5,607 bases of DNA, taken from NCBI GenBank assembly GCA_020853175.1, contig JADYZK010000059.1:1-5607 (forward strand), given 5' to 3'. Within the stretch, counting starts at the first letter, position 1. Each line of letters begins with the position of its first letter. Position numbers and translations under genes: made by a program. Below are positions 1 through 5,607 of the stretch, piece after piece. Below the pieces are notes generated by a model that worked only from the letters and a program-made list of their open reading frames with translations, had not been told where the DNA came from and did not search any database. The stretch is from Bacteroidales bacterium (lineage in GTDB: Bacteria; Bacteroidota; Bacteroidia; Bacteroidales; F082).

Positions 1-1853
1 ATCAATTCGCCGTAATTATCTGAAGGTTCGCCCATTGGCCGCACCAGACAATAGCGCGTAGGCGTTTGTCCGTGACTGGAAACCACCTGTTGCACCTCAT
101 CGAGCGAAAGCAGATGATCGGTGATCCGTCGCAAATCTTCATTCACCTTTCGAGGGCCTGCGCTGGCAGGAAGGCGGTATTCGATGTAAACCTGTTTATA
201 GTTAAAATCAGGGAAAAAGGTTTGTTTGATGTTCTGAAAGTTGAGGGCAGCCACAGCCAACAACAGCACAGCCACGATGAGTGTTGCTGTTTTATAATGG
301 AGCAAAAGGCCAAGTGTTTCTCTAAGTTTGCGGTATCCCCAGCTGTGGTAAAGAGGCTTTTCGTTTTTTGATTTATTGCTTTTAAGTAGTTTTTCAGCAA
401 AAAGTGGCACCTGTGTGATGGCCAGCAGCCAACTGATAAAAAGTGAAATACACAATACCACGAACAAATCGCGCGCATAGGTTCCTGCGGCATCTTTTGA
501 AAGATAAACCGGCAGAAAAGCAGCCACGGCAATAAAAGTGGCCCCAAACAGCGGCCAGGCCGTACGGCTTGCCGGATGAATAAGTGCTTTTTTTCGTTCG
601 ACTCCTTTTTTCAGGTCCACCAAAATGCCGTCAATGACCACAATGGCATTGTCAACCAACATTCCCATGGCCACAATAAAAGCACCGAGGGAAATTCGTT
701 GCAAAGTACCACCGGCTGCAAGTAAAATGGGGAAAGTTGCCAAAATGGTCAGCAGCAATCCGGTTCCAATGATTACACCGCTGCGAAAGCCCATGAAAAC
801 CATCAGTACCACAATAACAATCACCACCGATGCCAGAAGGTTCCACATAAAACCATCCACAGCACTTTTTACCAAATCGGGTTGGAAAAATACTTTATCA
901 AAGGTGTAGCCCACCGGAATATTCCGTTTCAGTTCTTCCAAACGTTTTTCCACGCGCTTGCCTACCTCAACAATATTTTCACCCGATTCCATAGAGAGGG
1001 AAATGGCAAGTGCATTTTTATTATTCAATTGCATGTTGTTGCGCGACGGCTCTGAATAAACTTCGTTGATGTTTGCAATATCAGAAATTTTGAAGAGGCT
1101 GCCATCCAACCCTTTAACCATCACATTCGCGACATCTGCCGCACTGGCAATTTTACCATCTACCGATATATCCAACAATTGTTTGCCGGTTTGCAGGGTG
1201 CCGGGATAAACTGAAATATTTTCTCCCTGAAGGGCGGCAATCACCTGAAAGGGGAATACACCCAGCTCTCCCATTTTGGAAGGATTGAAAACAATTTCAG
1301 TAACAGGCTGCTGTTCGCCGAAAATTTCAACCCGGGCAACACCCTCAACAGTAAGCATTTCACGCTTGATGAATTGGGCCATTTTACTCATTTCTTTGTA
1401 CGAGTAGCCATCGCCTGTCATGGCATAAAACATACCATACACATCACCGAAATTATCGAAAACCATTGGCGGCTGTGCGCCTTCGGGCAGTTTGGGAATT
1501 ACCTCGTTCATACGGCGACGCAGATAATCCCAGCGCTGTTCAATTTCGTTTTGAGGTACAGTAAGCTCGAGCATGACCGTCACAATGGACAGGTTAGGCA
1601 TTGATTTCGACCGGATGGTTTCCACATCGCTCAAAGAGCTCAGCTCTTCTTCTATGATGTTGCTTACCTGCATCTCCACCTCATGGGCGTTAGCACCGGG
1701 ATAAACCGTAACAATTTGCGACATCATCACCACCAGCTCCGGATCTTCCAACTTGCTAATAGAACGAAATGCCAAAATGCCGCCTACCACCATACTCAGC
1801 AGGACAAACCATATCACGGCTTTTTTGTGAAATGTCACTTCTGTTAAATACAT
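1..1853 (-). CDS. AcrB-like RND efflux pump, inner-membrane permease (3' part cut by window edge)
   Basis: Proton-driven RND permease, the inner-membrane engine of a tripartite exporter; the substrate (drug, detergent or metabolite) cannot be read from sequence. Reading from the ATG at 1853 the frame stays open for 617 codons to the window edge; RND pumps usually have about 1,000-1,050, so roughly the last 400 are missing. Visible in order: TM1 (about residues 11-30), a LEDPEL motif (36-41) and YPGAN (51-55) opening the first periplasmic porter region (about 31-334), TM2-TM6 (about 335-485), TM7 (about 520-538) and the start of the second porter region. The TM4 signature is GMLVDNAIVVIDG (397-409); D401-N402 sits where AcrB has D407-D408, so the second relay aspartate is Asn. 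The partner Lys of TM10 lies outside. The start overlaps the adaptor stop by one base (TAATG), with GGAGGG 8 nt upstream. The hydrophobic-amphiphilic (AcrB-type) branch fits better than the metal (CzcA) branch, by overall resemblance only. Confidence 0.95.
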   Translation of the reverse strand, partial: MYLTEVTFHKKAVIWFVLLSMVVGGILAFRSISKLEDPELVVMMSQIVTVYPGANAHEVEMQVSNIIEEELSSLSDVETIRSKSMPNLSIVTVMLELTVPQNEIEQRWDYLRRRMNEVIPKLPEGAQPPMVFDNFGDVYGMFYAMTGDGYSYKEMSKMAQFIKREMLTVEGVARVEIFGEQQPVTEIVFNPSKMGELGVFPFQVIAALQGENISVYPGTLQTGKQLLDISVDGKIASAADVANVMVKGLDGSLFKISDIANINEVYSEPSRNNMQLNNKNALAISLSMESGENIVEVGKRVEKRLEELKRNIPVGYTFDKVFFQPDLVKSAVDGFMWNLLASVVIVIVVLMVFMGFRSGVIIGTGLLLTILATFPILLAAGGTLQRISLGAFIVAMGMLVDNAIVVIDGILVDLKKGVERKKALIHPASRTAWPLFGATFIAVAAFLPVYLSKDAAGTYARDLFVVLCISLFISWLLAITQVPLFAEKLLKSNKSKNEKPLYHSWGYRKLRETLGLLLHYKTATLIVAVLLLAVAALNFQNIKQTFFPDFNYKQVYIEYRLPASAGPRKVNEDLRRITDHLLSLDEVQQVVSSHGQTPTRYCLVRPMGEPSDNYGEL

Positions 1854-1870
1854 TATAGCAGCCCTCCAAC
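1851..1870 (-). promoter_or_regulatory. Shine-Dalgarno and TAATG coupling junction between adaptor and pump
   Basis: On the minus strand the adaptor ends in TAA and the pump begins with ATG, sharing the A (TAATG). A GGAGGG stretch lies 8 nt before the ATG, inside the last codons of the adaptor, encoding its Gly-Gly. This arrangement favours termination-reinitiation and balanced synthesis of the two subunits. Shine-Dalgarno sequences are rare in Bacteroidota in general, so part of the match may simply reflect the Gly codons. Confidence 0.6.
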
Positions 1871-2920
1871 ATTGGTTTCGACCACAGCCTCGAGAGGCTC
1901 CACCTTTTCGTTGTCGCTTAGGTTGTTCACTCCGGCAACCACAATTTGTTCTTTCGGTTGAAGCCCTTCCGTAATGCGGATTCTGCCATCGCCGGTAAGT
2001 CTTCCGGTGACCACTTCACGTTTTTGGATGATCTGATTGGGTTGATAAACCCACACAAAAGTTTTGCCCTTGTCGCTGAACAAGGCCGTTAATGGCACGC
2101 AGGTTTGCGGACCACCGTTGGTTGCGAGTTCGATGTTCACCTGAATGTCCATGCCCGGTGCAAGCTGAAGCTGGCTGGCCGGATCAAGACGCAGTTGCAC
2201 CTTGTACAATTGATTGTTGTTGGCTTTTTTGCTGTAACTCAACAATTGCAGTGGCAAAGCTTTATTAGAAGCAATAGGCTGAAAAGCCGAGAAAGAAATG
2301 ATGGCATCACGATCAACATACAACGAAACCGGAATTTCTACTTCAACCTGAAAATATTCCACATCAATCATGGAAATAACCGGCATTCCGGCGTCAATCA
2401 ATTCATTCTCTATAAAATTTACTTTTTGAATGTAACCTGAAACCGGCGCGCGCAATTGGGTGTCGTTCAATTGGTCTTTAGCATTTTTGAGTTGGGCACC
2501 TACCATTTTTAAACCCGACACGGCTTTGTCGTAATCGTTTTCGTTGACACTCTTGCGGGAGTATAGCTCCATCACACGTCCAGCCTCGGCTTCAACCTGA
2601 TCGTGTTGGGCCTGAGCCACCTGTAACTGCACTTCGTAATCACGTGTATCCATACGACCAACCAATTGACCCTTCTTTACAAAATCGCCTTCTTTTACCA
2701 AGATTTTCTGAATAGGTCCGGCTACACGAAACGCCAGGTTTACTTCGCTTGCACCTTTAATGATGCCGGAATAGTTTTTTACCGACAAAGAATCGGCCTG
2801 CTGCACCGATTCAATTTTTACTTTGCGAATGATTTCATTTTGCTCTTTTTTGTTGCTTCCGCATCCCCACAGTAACACAAAAATAGTCAACAGCATTGCG
2901 CTATTTTTTATAGATTTCAT
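1853..2920 (-). CDS. RND efflux periplasmic adaptor (membrane fusion protein), probable lipoprotein
   Basis: Periplasmic adaptor of the AcrA/MexA (HlyD-like) family, which joins an RND pump to an outer-membrane channel. Complete, 355 residues, a usual length for short RND adaptors. Residues 1-19 form a basic-hydrophobic signal ending LLWG before C20, so lipidation at C20 is likely although Trp at the -2 position is an atypical lipobox residue. The first lipoyl half is about 57-97 (FRVAGPIQKILVKEGDFVKKG), a helical hairpin follows at about 97-155 (Gln/Ala/Glu-rich), and the second lipoyl half is about 156-185 (LRAPVSGYIQKV). A beta-barrel (about 188-265, with LAPGMDIQVNIE at 253-264) and a membrane-proximal domain (about 272-345) follow. 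It is first in the operon and overlaps the pump start by one base. The start was chosen because the signal peptide begins there; no convincing Shine-Dalgarno precedes it. No outer-membrane channel gene is visible. Confidence 0.95.
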   Translation of the reverse strand: MKSIKNSAMLLTIFVLLWGCGSNKKEQNEIIRKVKIESVQQADSLSVKNYSGIIKGASEVNLAFRVAGPIQKILVKEGDFVKKGQLVGRMDTRDYEVQLQVAQAQHDQVEAEAGRVMELYSRKSVNENDYDKAVSGLKMVGAQLKNAKDQLNDTQLRAPVSGYIQKVNFIENELIDAGMPVISMIDVEYFQVEVEIPVSLYVDRDAIISFSAFQPIASNKALPLQLLSYSKKANNNQLYKVQLRLDPASQLQLAPGMDIQVNIELATNGGPQTCVPLTALFSDKGKTFVWVYQPNQIIQKREVVTGRLTGDGRIRITEGLQPKEQIVVAGVNNLSDNEKVEPLEAVVETNVGGLL

Positions 2921-2941
2921 AGTCTAACATATATAATTATT

Positions 2942-2970
2942 CAAATTGACTGTTCCGATGTTCAAATAAA
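2942..2970 (-). promoter_or_regulatory. Weak candidate promoter elements for the efflux operon
   Basis: On the minus strand two near-matches to the TAnnTTTG -7 element precede the adaptor: TCAATTTG (2942-2949) and TTTATTTG (2963-2970), each with one mismatch. Neither has a TTG at the usual 19 bp upstream. They also contain the ATTTGAA unit that recurs 21 bp apart. A promoter must exist between the tRNA terminator and position 2920 if the operon is not fed by readthrough, but which of these is used cannot be told. Confidence 0.2.
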
Positions 2971-2995
2971 ACACTGCGAAAGTCAAGCTTCCCGT

Positions 2996-3060
2996 TCATT
3001 TTCACAACGAAAAACCAACTGAAATGATGAAAATGACGCATGAAATGGAAATGTGAAATC
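2996..3060. repeat. Inverted repeat and GAAATG-rich tract in the efflux leader
   Basis: TCATTTTCA (2996-3004) is perfectly complementary to TGAAAATGA (3028-3036), a 9-bp inverted repeat with a 23-nt spacer. It runs into a tract of GAAATG-like units at 3021-3026, 3029-3035 (GAAAATG), 3042-3047, 3048-3053 and 3055-3060 (GAAATC). The tract lies in the non-coding region upstream of the adaptor gene. It may be a regulator-binding array or an RNA stem-loop in a long leader, or a chance product of A-rich low-complexity sequence. No known regulator site is recognised. Confidence 0.35.
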
Positions 3061-3062
3061 GT

Positions 3063-3077
3063 GTTTCGGATCGAAAC
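3063..3077. promoter_or_regulatory. Candidate operator palindrome GTTTCG-N3-CGAAAC
   Basis: A perfect 6-bp inverted repeat with a 3-nt spacer, 143 bp upstream of the adaptor start and 36 bp downstream (in the minus direction) of the tRNA terminator. Palindromes of this size are typical targets of dimeric repressors such as the TetR or MarR families that often control RND operons. No regulator gene is in the window and the site matches no consensus I can name, so its role is inference. Confidence 0.3.
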
Positions 3078-3111
3078 TTCAGAAAAGCAGGTATAAATTC
3101 GACCGGTAAAC

Positions 3112-3149
3112 AAAAAGGCTTCGATAATCATAGATTATCAAAGCCTTTT
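3112..3149 (-). terminator. Intrinsic terminator of the tRNA-Leu unit
   Basis: Two 17-nt arms (3133-3149 and 3113-3129) with a 3-nt loop form a long stem, followed on the minus strand by a U-rich run (UUUUU, then G and UUU). It begins 12 nt past the end of tRNA-Leu(CAG). In minus-strand RNA all 17 pairs form, one of them as a G-U wobble (3122 with 3140). In plus-strand RNA the same position is a C-A mismatch, so the hairpin fits minus-strand transcription better. It also insulates the efflux operon, which is on the same strand downstream. Confidence 0.85.
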
Positions 3150-3160
3150 AAAATTCAAGG

Positions 3161-3244
3161 TGCCCAAGAAAGGACTCGAACCTTCACGAGCGTTCGCTCA
3201 CTACACCCTGAATGTAGCGCGTCTACCAATTCCGCCACTTGGGC
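3161..3244 (-). tRNA. tRNA-Leu (anticodon CAG)
   Basis: 84-nt class II tRNA with a 7-bp acceptor stem (GCCCAAG paired with CTTGGGC) and discriminator A at 3161. The D-arm has AATTGGTAGA, the anticodon stem is CTACA/TGTAG with loop TTCAGGG, and the anticodon CAG (3208-3210) reads CUG. A long variable arm (GAGC-GAAC-GCTC) and a T-arm GAAGG-TTCGAGT-CCTTT complete the cloverleaf. The long variable arm and acceptor features fit leucine. CCA is not encoded (the next bases are CCT), so it must be added after processing. It is the second gene of a two-tRNA unit, 22 nt after tRNA-Leu(GAG). Confidence 0.97.
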
Positions 3245-3266
3245 TAAAACACCCTTCAAAAAACAG

Positions 3267-3350
3267 TGCCCAGGACAAGATTCGAACTTGCACACCCTTG
3301 CAGGCGCCAGCCCCTCAAGCTGGTGTGTCTACCAATTCCACCACCTGGGC
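3267..3350 (-). tRNA. tRNA-Leu (anticodon GAG)
   Basis: 84-nt class II tRNA with acceptor stem GCCCAGG/CCTGGGC and discriminator A at 3267. The D-arm matches that of its neighbour (AATTGGTAGA). The anticodon stem CCAGC/GCTGG holds loop TTGAGGG, and the anticodon GAG (3314-3316) reads CUC and CUU. The variable arm CGCC-TGCAAG-GGTG and T-arm GCAAG-TTCGAAT-CTTGT are intact. CCA is not encoded (the next bases are CT). It is the first gene of the unit and starts only a few bases after the expected transcription start of the promoter at 3361-3390. Confidence 0.97.
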
Positions 3351-3360
3351 AAAAGACGAG

Positions 3361-3390
3361 CAAAAGTACTCTATTTTTTGGTTCTGACAA
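3361..3390 (-). promoter_or_regulatory. Bacteroidota-type promoter of the tRNA-Leu pair
   Basis: On the minus strand TACTTTTG (3361-3368) matches the TAnnTTTG -7 consensus at every fixed base, and a TTG (3388-3390) lies exactly 19 bp upstream, the expected -33 spacing. Transcription would begin at about 3354-3356, leaving only a few nucleotides before the 5' end of tRNA-Leu(GAG). This is the best promoter match in the window. Confidence 0.8.
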
Positions 3391-3577
3391 GGCTTTCGCC
3401 AAAAATGTGATAAATATATTTCTAAGTTAAAACTCACGATTATCACGCCAATCCTAATAAACTTGATAACAAGCCATTATAAAAACACCTGTCATTATGC
3501 CTATTGCCATTCGTTTACATTCTCAACTTTCAATTAAAAACGTCTAAGTGAATAGATACAAAGGAAGAGGAATTTGA
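3391..3577. other. AT-rich divergent intergenic region, no gene seen
   Basis: The stretch between the tRNA promoter (leftward) and the glucosidase -7 element (rightward) holds no plausible open reading frame, RNA gene or clear terminator. TCTAAGT occurs near both ends (3420-3426 and 3543-3549), which may be chance. I see no operator I can name. Confidence 0.5.
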
Positions 3578-3585
3578 TACTTTTG
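3578..3585 (+). promoter_or_regulatory. Candidate -7 element (TACTTTTG) of the bglX-like gene
   Basis: TACTTTTG matches TAnnTTTG and shares nine bases (TACTTTTGC) with the tRNA promoter. It lies 36 bp before the ATG, giving a leader of about 25-30 nt. No TTG is found at the 19-bp distance upstream (the bases there are ATA), so the gene may rely on an activator or have a weaker promoter. Confidence 0.5.
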
Positions 3586-3621
3586 CGAAATCTTATTCCA
3601 CCTCCAAAGACGCTAAACTGT

Positions 3622-5607
3622 ATGACAACCCTTTCGTTCACCAAAAAATACATCGTCGCTGTTAGCTTGATCATGATGTTTATGAATCCAGTCGCTTTGG
3701 CGCAAAACAATCATTTTTCCGTTACGATTGACTCGCTGCTGAGCCTCATGACCGTTGAAGAAAAAGCCGGACAACTTTCATTGTTTACCAACGACCTTGA
3801 TGCCCAAGGCACAATGATTCAACAACAATACATTGACCTGATTAAAAAAGGTTTAGTTGGCGGAATTTTCAATGCGCATGGTGCCGAATACACCAGAAGA
3901 CTTCAGGAAATGGCTGTGAATGAAACACGTTTGGGCATTCCGCTGCTTTTCGCTTTCGATGTTATTCATGGCCACCATACCATCTTCCCTATTCCTTTGG
4001 CTGAGGCCGCCAGCTGGGACTTGCCCGCCATTGAACACTCTGCACGTGTTGCCGCCATCGAAGCCAGTGCCACAGGACTGCATTGGGTTTTTGCACCTAT
4101 GTGCGACATTTCTCATGATCCACGCTGGGGACGAGTGATGGAAGGTGCTGGCGAAGATCATTTTTTAGGTGCCGCCATTGCGGCTGCTCGCGTAAAAGGT
4201 TTTCAAGGACAAGGCTTTGAAAAAGCTGATGCTGTGGCAGCCTGCGTGAAACATTTTGCCGCTTATGGAGCTCCGCAGGCCGGTCGGGAATACCATACGG
4301 TGGATATGTCGGAACTTCGTTTGCGTGAAACTTATCTGCCACCTTACAAGGCTGCTGTTCAGGCCGGTGCACTAACTGTGATGACTGCCTTTAATGAGTT
4401 AAACGGTATTCCTGCTACTGCCAATTCTTTTTTGCTCGAAGATATTCTTCGCAAAGAGTGGGGTTTTAAAGGTTTTACGGTGAGCGACTATACCTCTGTC
4501 TTAGAACTTGAAAACCATGGTTTTGCAAATGATACCTTGCAGGCATCACAACTCTCTTTTGAGGCCGGAACCGATATGGATATGCAGTCATTTTATTACC
4601 TGAAAGCCCTTCCGCAGCTTGTTGATGAGGGAAAAATTGAAATATCAACCTTAGATAAAAGTGTAAGACGAATCTTAGAGCTGAAGTTTAAATTAGGACT
4701 ATTCGACGATCCTTATCGTTTCTGTTCGCCAGATCGGGAGTCACAAACACTTATGAATGAAAAATTTATTGATGATAGTCGCGAAATGGCAAAAAAATCA
4801 ATGGTGTTGCTCAAGAATGATAACCAATTGTTACCCTTCAGCAAAACGCTGAAGAAAATTGCTGTTATTGGTCCCCTCGCCAATAGCCCAAGCGATATGC
4901 TCGGGGGCTGGTCTGCTGCCGGTGATGCAAAATTGACAGAGAGTCTTTTGAATGGCCTCAAAACAACATTTCCTCAAATTGACTTTGTTTATGCTGAAGG
5001 ATGTCCGGTAAATGATACCAACACAAATGGTTTTGAACATGCCATTCAATTGGCAAGAGAGGCCGATGCTGTAATTCTTGCTTTGGGTGAACCCGCATGG
5101 ATGACAGGAGAAGCCAAAAGCAAAACTGATATCCACCTTCCGGGTGTTCAGCAATTGTTGGCCAATGAAATATTGAAAGCCAATAAAGCAGTGGCGGTGG
5201 TTCTTTTCAACGGACGACCGCTGACGATACAACAACTTCACAGCGAAGCGCCTGCCATTTTAGAAGCTTGGTTTCCGGGAACAAAAGCCGGATCGGCCAT
5301 TGCTGAAGTGCTTTTTGGCGATTATAATCCGGCTGGAAAGCTGCCTATGACTTTTCCCAGGTCGGTGGGACAAATTCCTATTCACTATAATATGAAAAAC
5401 ACTGGAAGGCCTTGGGATGGCTTTACAGGCACCACTTCTCGCTATTTAGATTCAGAAAACACTCCGCTATTCGCTTTTGGTTTTGGCTTAAGCTATACGC
5501 AGTTTAGCTATGGTGAAATCGTTCTCGACAAGAAAACATTTGTTGAAGGCGATACGCTTCAAGCATCAATAACCATAAAAAACACAGGAAAATACGCCGG
5601 AGAAGAA
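3622..5607 (+). CDS. bglX: Secreted GH3 beta-glucosidase, BglX type (3' end cut by window edge)
   Basis: Retaining glycoside hydrolase of family 3, expected to release glucose from the non-reducing end of beta-glucosides and short beta-glucans in the periplasm or outside the cell. 662 codons are visible; BglX-type enzymes run to about 740-770, so mainly the C-terminal fibronectin-III-like domain is missing. Residues 1-27 are a Sec signal peptide ending ALA before QNN. The TIM-barrel domain is about 35-360, with FDVIHG (112-117), DPRWGR (166-171), CVKHFAAYG (208-216) and the nucleophile D289 in TVSDY. The alpha/beta sandwich is about 383-575, with the likely acid/base E497 in TGEAKSKTDIHLPG. 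FAFGFGLSYT (617-626) leads into the last domain. All expected catalytic residues are present. The start is the only ATG that gives the signal peptide; there is no Shine-Dalgarno, as usual in Bacteroidota. It is transcribed away from the tRNAs, with no polysaccharide-utilisation partner in view, so the preferred linkage cannot be assigned. Confidence 0.95.
   Translation, partial: MTTLSFTKKYIVAVSLIMMFMNPVALAQNNHFSVTIDSLLSLMTVEEKAGQLSLFTNDLDAQGTMIQQQYIDLIKKGLVGGIFNAHGAEYTRRLQEMAVNETRLGIPLLFAFDVIHGHHTIFPIPLAEAASWDLPAIEHSARVAAIEASATGLHWVFAPMCDISHDPRWGRVMEGAGEDHFLGAAIAAARVKGFQGQGFEKADAVAACVKHFAAYGAPQAGREYHTVDMSELRLRETYLPPYKAAVQAGALTVMTAFNELNGIPATANSFLLEDILRKEWGFKGFTVSDYTSVLELENHGFANDTLQASQLSFEAGTDMDMQSFYYLKALPQLVDEGKIEISTLDKSVRRILELKFKLGLFDDPYRFCSPDRESQTLMNEKFIDDSREMAKKSMVLLKNDNQLLPFSKTLKKIAVIGPLANSPSDMLGGWSAAGDAKLTESLLNGLKTTFPQIDFVYAEGCPVNDTNTNGFEHAIQLAREADAVILALGEPAWMTGEAKSKTDIHLPGVQQLLANEILKANKAVAVVLFNGRPLTIQQLHSEAPAILEAWFPGTKAGSAIAEVLFGDYNPAGKLPMTFPRSVGQIPIHYNMKNTGRPWDGFTGTTSRYLDSENTPLFAFGFGLSYTQFSYGEIVLDKKTFVEGDTLQASITIKNTGKYAGEE

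Noticed and set aside
66..909. Open frames of 64-134 codons on both strands within the pump gene
   Set aside because: All overlap the continuous RND frame, which carries recognisable family motifs throughout; they are shadows.
2105..2875. Two plus-strand open frames (111 and 69 codons) inside the adaptor gene
   Set aside because: They are antisense to a well-supported adaptor sequence and show no protein-like features.
2937..3131. 64-codon minus-strand open frame upstream of the adaptor
   Set aside because: It starts inside the terminator hairpin, has no ribosome-binding signal and its composition (runs of Phe, His) reflects the GAAATG-rich non-coding tract.
3161..3350. tRNA-Leu pair as an integration site of a mobile element
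   Set aside because: Leucine tRNA genes are frequent integration targets, but no integrase, duplicated tRNA end or other mobile-element trace is present in the window.
3160..3387. 75-codon plus-strand open frame reading MPKKGLEPSR... KIRTCTP
   Set aside because: It lies antisense across both tRNA-Leu genes; the peptide is the well-known spurious translation of reverse-complemented tRNA and not a gene.
3853..5241. Several open frames (72-136 codons) overlapping the glucosidase
   Set aside because: They overlap conserved catalytic parts of the GH3 frame in other frames or antisense, with no start signals or domains.
3622..5607. Polysaccharide-utilisation locus around the GH3 enzyme
   Set aside because: No SusC/SusD, sensor-regulator or second carbohydrate-active gene is visible; what lies beyond the right edge is unknown.

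Overview
The window looks like an ordinary chromosomal segment from a member of the Bacteroidota. Three things point there. The two clearest promoters carry the TAnnTTTG -7 element typical of that phylum, one of them with a TTG exactly 19 bp upstream. The glycosidase starts without a Shine-Dalgarno sequence. The protein types present (a lipoprotein RND adaptor and a secreted GH3 glucosidase) are common in the group. Species cannot be told from the sequence alone.

Layout, left to right. Positions 1-2920, minus strand: a two-gene efflux operon. It consists of a periplasmic adaptor lipoprotein (1853-2920) followed by an AcrB-like RND inner-membrane pump (1853 down to the left edge, where it is cut after 617 codons). 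The adaptor stop and pump start share one base (TAATG), so the two are probably translationally coupled. No outer-membrane channel gene and no regulator are visible; they may lie outside the window. Positions 2921-3112: a non-coding leader with short inverted and direct repeats that could be operator sites. Positions 3113-3390, minus strand: a compact tRNA unit with its own promoter, tRNA-Leu(GAG), tRNA-Leu(CAG) and a strong intrinsic terminator that separates it from the efflux operon downstream. Positions 3391-3621: a divergent, AT-rich intergenic region with a candidate -7 element for the next gene. Positions 3622-5607, plus strand: a BglX-type GH3 beta-glucosidase with signal peptide, cut by the right edge after 662 codons.

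Adaptor and pump should work as one tripartite exporter with an outer-membrane channel encoded elsewhere. The glucosidase is transcribed away from them and shows no functional link; there is no SusC/SusD pair or other polysaccharide-utilisation gene in view. I found no previously undescribed system. The points most worth a second look are the Asp-to-Asn change at the RND proton-relay pair, the putative operators upstream of the adaptor, and the strand-asymmetric terminator.
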